DNA of 32,253 bases from Spirochaetaceae bacterium (GTDB lineage: Bacteria > Spirochaetota > Spirochaetia > Treponematales > Breznakiellaceae): positions 1 through 32,253 of the forward strand of contig JAITEG010000150.1 in NCBI GenBank assembly GCA_031282145.1, read 5' to 3'. The stretch's first letter is position 1; every line of letters starts with the position of its first letter. This document shows positions 25,771 through 32,253 of the stretch, one piece after another. The notes under the pieces were generated by a model that did not search any database, was not told the DNA's origin, and worked only from the letters and a program-made list of their open reading frames with translations. The translations under genes were made by a program, and so were the position numbers.

Positions 25771-26650
25771 ACGCGGAAGGGGTCGCCCCGGTCTTTTTCT
25801 TAAAAAACCGTGAAAAATAGTATTGATCCTCAAACCCTAGACGATAGGCTACTTCCTTGATGGAGGTATTTTTCTGTTCCAACAGATCCGCCGCTTTCTT
25901 TATTTTAAGCTGCATATAATACTGATAAGGAGTCATGGAGGTATAGGTTTTAAATATTTCATTAAACCGGGACGTACTCAATCCGATCTGTTCGGAAATG
26001 TCCGGTAAATTAATAGCCTTTGAAACGTTTTCTTCCATTAGCGATTTTGCTTTTTCCACAATCATCTGATAATTGTTTATTTGGTCTTTCCGCCGGCTCC
26101 GGGTCAGGATTTCCGCGATGAGGGAAAGGATCCCCGCGCAGACCTTAAGCTGAAAAAGCGGCGCCTGGAGGTTAACCTCGTCTATAATCATATTGAAGAT
26201 CGCTATGATACTGTCGTGTAGTCCGGGTTCGGAAAAGACGTGTTCCCGCGAAAGGAGCCCTTCCTCCAATAATTTGGAGAAATTCTTTCCCTGAAAACCA
26301 ACCCAGTATTCGTGCCAGCCGATCTCCAGAACCGGCTTATACCGGTGCTTTATCCCGGGCAGGAGAAAGAAAACCGATCCCGGCGAAACCGTATAACTTT
26401 TTCCTTCGGTCTCGAATATGCCCTTTCCGTTGGTAATATAGATGATGTGAAAATTCGGCAGGGTACGGCCCTCGGAAACGTTCCGGAATATGGCGGGGTG
26501 CTCGTTCTTATGGGGGGGGTATTCAACCCCCGGGGGGACCTCCACGTTACCCACGGTAGTACATACCATCCCCAATTTTTCATCCTCCTCACTGAAAGGA
26601 AGGTAATGCAGGATAGCTTCCGACCGGATGTCACCGGATTTTTTCTCCAT
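25754..26650 (-). CDS. AraC-family transcriptional regulator (probable rhamnose regulator)
   Basis: C-terminal double HTH NLPDISEQIGLSTSRFNEIFKTYTSMTPYQYYMQLKIKKAADLLEQKNTSIKEVAYRLGFEDQYYFSRFFKKKTGATPSAWRK; N-terminal cupin-like domain. Confidence 0.92.
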   Translation of the reverse strand: MEKKSGDIRSEAILHYLPFSEEDEKLGMVCTTVGNVEVPPGVEYPPHKNEHPAIFRNVSEGRTLPNFHIIYITNGKGIFETEGKSYTVSPGSVFFLLPGIKHRYKPVLEIGWHEYWVGFQGKNFSKLLEEGLLSREHVFSEPGLHDSIIAIFNMIIDEVNLQAPLFQLKVCAGILSLIAEILTRSRRKDQINNYQMIVEKAKSLMEENVSKAINLPDISEQIGLSTSRFNEIFKTYTSMTPYQYYMQLKIKKAADLLEQKNTSIKEVAYRLGFEDQYYFSRFFKKKTGATPSAWRKLI

Positions 26651-26840
26651 AGCAATTCATCATAATCGATAATCATTCTTTTTTTCCATCCCTTTGCGAG
26701 AAAAATCCATTTACGGAATAAAAAAGCCGGGGGAAACTGAATCAATATCTATATGTAAATGTATATTTGGGTATATATAGGCAAACATAGGGACCGGTGA
26801 AAAAGAAGCTGCCTGCCCGTTGTCTGAAAAAGGAGAAACC

Positions 26841-27158
26841 ATGGAACGATTTACCTGGAAAGCCCGGCTGCTTCCTGGGGCCAAGGCGGAGTATATACGC
26901 CGCCATAATGAGATCTGGCCGGAAATGACCGAATTGTTAAACCAAGCGGGGATACATAACTACACAATCTGGTGTGTGGGGGATGAGCTTTTTGGCTATT
27001 ACGAGGCCGAAAAGGGGGTGGACTTCGCCTCCAAAGTACAGGCGGCTAGTCCGGTGGTGGATCGGTGGAACGAATACATGAAGGACGTGATGATCATGGA
27101 AAAGGATCCGGAAACCGGCACCCACTATCAGCTGGAACAGGTCTTTTTTCACCCCTAA
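26841..27158 (+). CDS. rhaM: L-rhamnose mutarotase
   Basis: FTWKARLLPGAKAEYIRRHNEIWPEMTELLNQAGIHNYTIW ... VVDRWNEYMKDVM ... LEQVFFHP; SD AAAGGAGAAACC before the ATG at 26841. Confidence 0.93.
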   Translation: MERFTWKARLLPGAKAEYIRRHNEIWPEMTELLNQAGIHNYTIWCVGDELFGYYEAEKGVDFASKVQAASPVVDRWNEYMKDVMIMEKDPETGTHYQLEQVFFHP

Positions 27159-27170
27159 GGGGTTTTTCCG

Positions 27171-28676
27171 ATGGAACCGGCATTGCTTCTTTCTTCGATT
27201 ACCAAATCTTTTCCTGGTATTATCGCCCTAGACGATATGAATTTTGAGCTCGAAACCGGGGAAATTCACGCGATCTGCGGGGAAAACGGCGCCGGGAAGT
27301 CCACCCTGATGAAGGTGGTTACCGGGGTCCATACCCCGGATTCGGGGCGGATCGTCCTTTTCGGCAGCGAAGTAAAATTTTCCAACCCCCTGGACGCTTT
27401 TGCTAAAGGTATCGCTATTATCTACCAGGAGACCAGCCTTTTTGAGGAAATGACGGTCCTGGACAATCTCTTTCTGAACCGGGAAATCGTTAAAAACATG
27501 GGGCCTTTTATGGTGCTGGACTACAAAGCCATGGCCCTAAAAATGGAAAGTATCTTCAAGCGCCTGGGCATTTCCATTTCGGTGGATGAAAAAATAAAGA
27601 ACCTGGGCATGGCCCAGAAGCAAATGGTGGAAATAGCCAAGGCTCTGACCTTTGAATCCCGGATACTGATCCTGGACGAGCCGACCGCTTCCCTAACCCA
27701 GCAGGAAGTGGACGCCCTCTTCGCCATAATTCGGGATCTCAAGAAACATGGGGTCAGTATCGTTTATATCAGCCACCGGCTGGAAGAGATTTTTACCCTC
27801 TGTGACCGGGTTACCGTTATCCGGGACGGCCGGTACATATCCACCCGGGAAGTTTCCGTTACCAATAAGGATCAACTGGTGGCGGACATGGTAGGCCGCA
27901 GCATGGACAACTACTACCCTAAGGCAGCGGTGGAAATAGGCGGGAAACTCCTCTCCGTGAAGGGGCTCGGGGACCGGGCTCTGCTCCACGACATAGACTT
28001 TTATGTACATAGGGGGGAAATTCTGGGATTTGCCGGCCTTGCCGGTTCCGGCCGTACCGAGCTGGCCATGACCCTGAGCGGTTTTACCCCGCCGCTAGAG
28101 GGGGAAATCCTGCTTGACGGTAAACCGGTGCGGTTTAAAAGCTACCGGGAAGCCATGGAACAGGGACTGGTGTACGTCACCGAGGACCGGGGCAAATACG
28201 GCGTTATCGTCAATATGAATATCAAGGACAACATCGTCATGCCCCAGCTTGAGAAAAATTCCCGCCTGGGGGTTATCGACACCCAGAAGGAGTATTCGGT
28301 GGCGGAGGCGATGCGGGAAAAAATGGGTATCAAGGCGCCGGACACGGACTTTTTGGTGATGAACCTTTCCGGGGGAAACCAGCAGAAGGTTTCGGTCAGC
28401 AAAGCCCTTGCCCTGAACCCCCGGATCTTGATCCTGGACGAGCCGACCCGGGGGGTGGATGTGAACGCCAAGGCCGAAATTCACCGGATTATCAGCAATA
28501 TGGCGGCATCCGGGTTGACTATCCTGCTGATCTCCAGTGAATTGCCGGAGCTTATCGGCATGTGTGACCGGATCTATGTGATGAAAGACGGCACTATTGC
28601 CGGTTGTTTTGACCGGGTCGATTTTTCCCAGGAAGATATTCTACATATCGCCCTGGCTTCCGAGGCGGCGCCATGA
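27171..28676 (+). CDS. Sugar ABC transporter tandem ATPase (probable rhamnose importer)
   Basis: GENGAGKSTLMKVVTGVHTPDSG, ILILDEPTASLTQQEV, NLSGGNQQKVSVSKALALNPRILILDEPTRGVDVNAKAEI. Confidence 0.92.
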   Translation: MEPALLLSSITKSFPGIIALDDMNFELETGEIHAICGENGAGKSTLMKVVTGVHTPDSGRIVLFGSEVKFSNPLDAFAKGIAIIYQETSLFEEMTVLDNLFLNREIVKNMGPFMVLDYKAMALKMESIFKRLGISISVDEKIKNLGMAQKQMVEIAKALTFESRILILDEPTASLTQQEVDALFAIIRDLKKHGVSIVYISHRLEEIFTLCDRVTVIRDGRYISTREVSVTNKDQLVADMVGRSMDNYYPKAAVEIGGKLLSVKGLGDRALLHDIDFYVHRGEILGFAGLAGSGRTELAMTLSGFTPPLEGEILLDGKPVRFKSYREAMEQGLVYVTEDRGKYGVIVNMNIKDNIVMPQLEKNSRLGVIDTQKEYSVAEAMREKMGIKAPDTDFLVMNLSGGNQQKVSVSKALALNPRILILDEPTRGVDVNAKAEIHRIISNMAASGLTILLISSELPELIGMCDRIYVMKDGTIAGCFDRVDFSQEDILHIALASEAAP

Positions 28677-29650
28677 AACACAAAATGCAGCTGAACGCGG
28701 AACAATATCTGGGGCTTTTTTTGTTGGGCATGCTCCTTGTCCTGGGGATTTTTGCCCGGGGCTTTTTTTCCCTGAACAATACCATGAGTATGCTCAACCG
28801 CTTTAGCTATCTGCTTATCGCGGCTATCGGCATGAATCTGATCATCATTACCTCCAACATCGACGTGTCGGCCGGAAACATCATCTCGGTGGTCTGTCTG
28901 GCTATTGCGGCCCTGGGTAAACTGAATCTGGGCCTGCCAATACTGCTTCCGGCATCAATGATTGTGGGAATGTTCCTCAGCTTTATTAACGCCCTCTTTA
29001 TCACCAAATTCCGTATCCCCGCCATTGTGGCAACCCTGGCTACCGCCCAGCTTTTTTCGGGTATTCTGCCCCTGCTGGTGGAAGGTTCTCTCTATGACCT
29101 CCCGGCAAGTTTTACCTGGCTTGCTTTTGATGCGAAGCTCTTTGGGATTATTCCGGGCAGCGTCCTTATTATGGTCATTATTACCGTCATTGCCCTGGTC
29201 TTTATGAAGTATTCCCGCTTCTCCAAAAAGATCTACGCCATCGGCAACAATGCGGAGGCTGCCCGCCTGTCCGGAATAAACGTAACACGGATTGTCATTA
29301 TCACCTACGTTATCGCCGGGGCGCTTTTCGGTATTTCCGGAACCATTATCGCCACCGCCAGTCAGCGGGTCACCACTACCATGGGTACCGGTCTGGAAAT
29401 GACCTTTATCGCCTGTGTGGTTCTGGGGGGTACCAGTGTGGCCGGGGGCAGCGGCAAGATCCTTGGGACGGTCTTCGGCGCGGCGGTACTTTCGGTAATC
29501 GCCCCGGCGGTAAACTACCTGGGGATCAGTTCCGACTGGTCCGATGCGATTATGGGGGCCATCATCATCGCCGCGGTGATTGTCAGCGCCCTGCACCTGG
29601 AACAACGGAAACGGATTGTGCCGGTTGCCGGGGGAGGGAACGACCGATGA
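28673..29650 (+). CDS. Sugar ABC transporter permease (RbsC/RhaP-like)
   Basis: Multi-TM; FSKKIYAIGNNAEAARLSGINV, VVLGGTSVAGGSGKILGTVFGA; ATGA overlap with the ATPase gene. Confidence 0.9.
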   Translation: MKHKMQLNAEQYLGLFLLGMLLVLGIFARGFFSLNNTMSMLNRFSYLLIAAIGMNLIIITSNIDVSAGNIISVVCLAIAALGKLNLGLPILLPASMIVGMFLSFINALFITKFRIPAIVATLATAQLFSGILPLLVEGSLYDLPASFTWLAFDAKLFGIIPGSVLIMVIITVIALVFMKYSRFSKKIYAIGNNAEAARLSGINVTRIVIITYVIAGALFGISGTIIATASQRVTTTMGTGLEMTFIACVVLGGTSVAGGSGKILGTVFGAAVLSVIAPAVNYLGISSDWSDAIMGAIIIAAVIVSALHLEQRKRIVPVAGGGNDR

Positions 29651-30642
29651 ACAAATCAATGAAAAACAGAAAATTCAGATTTACCTTTAATTGGGCCTTG
29701 ACGGTCATCCTGGTGGTATTGTTTGTCGCCATTTCCGCTATTAACAGCGTGTTTCTCTCTTTCGATTATCTTGTGGGAGTCATGCTCCGCAACATCGTGG
29801 AACTCGGCATGATGGCCCTGGCGGTTACCCTCATCATTATCACCGGCGGGATCGACCTTTCCGTGGGTTCCACACTGGTACTTTCTTCCATGATTGGGGG
29901 ACTCACCGCCGTCCACGGAGGAAATTTTTTGGGTGTCGTTGCGGCGCTGGTAACCGGTGCGATCTGCGGTCTCTTTAACGGTTTCCTCATCGCAAAGATA
30001 AAGATATCTCCCCTGGTTACGACTCTGGCGACCATGTACCTCTATATGGGTCTTGCCCGGAGTATCTCCGGAGGGGACAGCGTCTACTCCTATCCGGCAA
30101 GCCAGTGGCTCGGTACTTCCGAGATCGCCTACATTCCCCTCCAGATTTTTTATTACGCGGCGCTGGCCGTTATATTCTGGTTTTTGCTCGCCCGGACAAC
30201 CCTGGGCCGCAAGATCTACGCCATCGGTCTTAATGAACAGGCAACGGGCTTCAGCGGTATAAACACCAGCCGGGTTAAGATCATCATTTATACCATGAGC
30301 GGTCTGATATGCGGTTTTGCCGGGCTTATCTGGCTGGGGCGTTTTACCAGCATCAAATACGACGCCGGTACCAGCCTGGCCCTAAAGGTAGTTACCATTA
30401 TTGTATTGGGGGGTACCAGTATTATGGGAGGTATCGGCGACATGAAGGGTACCATCCTGGGAACCCTGATCATCGCGGTCCTCAACAGCGGCCTGACGGT
30501 CCTCAATATGCCTATCGCGGCCCAGACCATCGTACACGGTACTATTTTGATCATCAGTCTGGTGAGCTACTTTATGGTAAATAACCGGATCAAGCGCCGT
30601 ATAGTAGCGTTAAAAAACGTTCCCTCCACGGGAACCGCCTAA
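29647..30642 (+). CDS. Sugar ABC transporter permease (RbsC/RhaQ-like)
   Basis: Multi-TM; ITGGIDLSVGSTLVLSSMIGG, LGRKIYAIGLNEQATGFSGIN, IIVLGGTSIMGGIGDMKGTILG; ATGA overlap. Confidence 0.9.
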   Translation: MNKSMKNRKFRFTFNWALTVILVVLFVAISAINSVFLSFDYLVGVMLRNIVELGMMALAVTLIIITGGIDLSVGSTLVLSSMIGGLTAVHGGNFLGVVAALVTGAICGLFNGFLIAKIKISPLVTTLATMYLYMGLARSISGGDSVYSYPASQWLGTSEIAYIPLQIFYYAALAVIFWFLLARTTLGRKIYAIGLNEQATGFSGINTSRVKIIIYTMSGLICGFAGLIWLGRFTSIKYDAGTSLALKVVTIIVLGGTSIMGGIGDMKGTILGTLIIAVLNSGLTVLNMPIAAQTIVHGTILIISLVSYFMVNNRIKRRIVALKNVPSTGTA

Positions 30643-30699
30643 TTATCGTACTTTTAGCGGCATATAGCCGCTGGGTATATCATGTATCAGGAGGATAAC

Positions 30700-31776
30700 A
30701 TGAAAAAGTTTTTCGTAGCAGTGTTGATGCTGTTCGTCGTCTGTTCATCGCTGGTTTTCGCCAGCGGCGGCAGTGATTCGTCCGGGACCCTGAAGATCGC
30801 CATGATGCCGAAATTCAAGGGTGAGAACTACTTTGACGCCGTAAAGATCGGCGCCCAGGAAGCGATTGATGAACTCAACCGATCGGAAAAGAAAGTTGAG
30901 TTCCTCTATGACGGCCCTCCCCAGGATCAGGCCACCAACCAGCGGCAGGTGGACATCCTCGAAGGCTGGATCGCCCAAAGGGTAGGGGTCATTCTTTTGT
31001 CCCCCAACGATCCTACTGCCATCGCGCCGACCCTGAAAAAGGCCCAGGGCCGGGGTATCAAGGTCCTTACCTTTGACGCTGATGCCCAGGCGGATGCCCG
31101 GGATCTTTTCGTAAATCAGGGAACTTACGAAGCCATCGGCAGGGGCCTTATAAAGGGTATTGCCGACAGCCTCAAGGCGAAGGGCTACGGTCCATCGAGC
31201 CCGGCGAATATCGCCTTTGTATCATCGGCCAAGACCGACGCCAACCAGAACGCGTGGCTTGCCGAGGCGAAAAAGGCCCTGGCTACCACCGATTACAACT
31301 GGCTCAAGCTTAAAAACGAGGACACCGACGTGTATTACCCCGGCCCGGATGAGACGACCACCCAGGCCCAGAGCGGCATCCTTATCGGAAGGATGGGTCC
31401 CGGCCCCGACCAGATTCAGGGCGCCATCGGCCTTACCTCCATGGCTACCCCCGCGCTGGGTTCCCAGTACGAGTCCGCGTCGGTAAAGCCGGACGTTTCC
31501 AAAACCGCCATTACCGGCCTTGCTACGCCGGCGGCCCTTAAATCCTACATCAAGAATTCCGCCAACCCCCTTGACAGCGGCGTTCTTTGGGACTGCATGG
31601 ACCTTGGGTATCTCGCCGTCCAGGCCGGGTACCAGATTGCTACCGGCGCCATAACCAGCTCGTCGACATCGATAAGCGCCGGCAGACTTGGCACGAAGAG
31701 CATTGCCAACAAGGAACTGGTTCTCGGCGACGCCCTGGTTTTTGACAAGACCAGCGTAGACAAGTACAATTACTAG
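30700..31776 (+). CDS. Sugar ABC transporter substrate-binding protein (probable rhamnose-binding)
   Basis: MKKFFVAVLMLFVVCSSLVFASGG signal; periplasmic-binding fold AQRVGVILLSPNDPTAIAPTLKKAQGRGIKVLTFDAD; SD CAGGAGGATAAC. Confidence 0.9.
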   Translation: MKKFFVAVLMLFVVCSSLVFASGGSDSSGTLKIAMMPKFKGENYFDAVKIGAQEAIDELNRSEKKVEFLYDGPPQDQATNQRQVDILEGWIAQRVGVILLSPNDPTAIAPTLKKAQGRGIKVLTFDADAQADARDLFVNQGTYEAIGRGLIKGIADSLKAKGYGPSSPANIAFVSSAKTDANQNAWLAEAKKALATTDYNWLKLKNEDTDVYYPGPDETTTQAQSGILIGRMGPGPDQIQGAIGLTSMATPALGSQYESASVKPDVSKTAITGLATPAALKSYIKNSANPLDSGVLWDCMDLGYLAVQAGYQIATGAITSSSTSISAGRLGTKSIANKELVLGDALVFDKTSVDKYNY

Positions 31777-31799
31777 AGTTTGCTTGGAAGGTTAAGAGG

Positions 31800-31837
31800 A
31801 ACCACGGAACACGGGAAAATCCCCGTGTTCCGTGGTT
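31800..31837 (+). terminator. Strong hairpin after the ABC operon
   Basis: Perfect 16-bp stem AACCACGGAACACGGG / CCCGTGTTCCGTGGTT, 6-nt loop. Confidence 0.75.
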
Positions 31838-31882
31838 TAACCTATTTTGATTCATCTATTGCCCGTTAAGGAGAATTGTTTT

Positions 31883-32253
31883 ATGACTTCCAAAGAAAGA
31901 GTTTTTGCCGCCTTTGGGAAACGGCCGGAATTGCCGGATCGTGTTCCCTTTCAGTTTGATATGTGCAGAAAATTGACGGATCATTTCGGTAAAAAGCTGG
32001 GAATAACGCCGGAATACACCCTTTCTTATTATGAGGATTTGACTTACCGCATCTCGGCAAACGAGATACGTACGGCAATGGGCAGTGATTGTATCGTTGT
32101 CGGCGGACAGGTGGCGAAAGATTTTACCCCCCAGATAGTACAGGACGACATAACCACCAACGAATTCGGCATGCACATGAAGCCGACATCGCTTTACGTG
32201 GAAGTGGTAAAGTGCCCGCTGGACCAGGCGGAATCCGTCGAGGATGTGGAGGC
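31883..32253 (+). CDS. Uroporphyrinogen decarboxylase-family protein, 3' truncated by the window
   Basis: MTSKERVFAAFGKRPELPDRVPFQFDMCRKLTDHFGKKLGITPEYTLSYYEDLTYRISANEIRTAMGSDCIVVGG; open to the window end; SD TAAGGAGAA. Confidence 0.75.
   Translation, partial: MTSKERVFAAFGKRPELPDRVPFQFDMCRKLTDHFGKKLGITPEYTLSYYEDLTYRISANEIRTAMGSDCIVVGGQVAKDFTPQIVQDDITTNEFGMHMKPTSLYVEVVKCPLDQAESVEDVE

Noticed and set aside
25500-25772. 90-aa ORF in the AraC-aldolase spacer
   Set aside because: Consists of hairpin-forming repeat DNA (GYGW.. / ARTRERAE.. echo) with no credible start context.
30656-30672. AGCGGC-ATATA-GCCGCT stem between permease and substrate-binding protein genes
   Set aside because: Common type of intercistronic stem-loop before a highly expressed binding protein; real but ordinary.

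Overview
The window looks like a spirochaete (Treponema-type) chromosomal segment; this is inferred from gene content and order only. From left to right it contains: (1) the C-terminal end of an unknown CDS; (2) a minus-strand BMP-type ABC importer operon, very likely rfuABCD (riboflavin uptake), preceded by a sigma70-like promoter, an FMN (RFN) riboswitch and an intrinsic terminator; (3) a minus-strand NfnA/NfnB-like pair (electron-bifurcating transhydrogenase or GltD-like); (4) tRNA-Arg(UCG) and tRNA-His(GUG) with two copies of a 74-bp hairpin repeat; (5) a plus-strand flgN-flgK-flgL-fliW-csrA operon with a good sigma28-like promoter; (6) a minus-strand block flaB-flaB-flaG-fliD-hypothetical(280 aa)-PilZ-hypothetical(87 aa)-tsaE-tsaB-HD-GYP; (7) an L-rhamnose locus: rhaA, a stand-alone class II aldolase and an AraC regulator on minus, and rhaM plus a sugar ABC importer on plus; (8) the start of a UroD-family protein. 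Most genes are recognisable families. The most interesting signals are non-coding: leader structures and CsrA-like GGA hairpins upstream of both flagellin genes and at the flaG ribosome-binding site; a family of 21-bp-periodic palindromic repeats just 3' of two minus-strand operons; paired 74-bp hairpin repeats at the tRNAs; and a hairpin-rich spacer in the rha locus. I saw no CRISPR array, transposase, phage gene or convincing wholly new multi-gene system.
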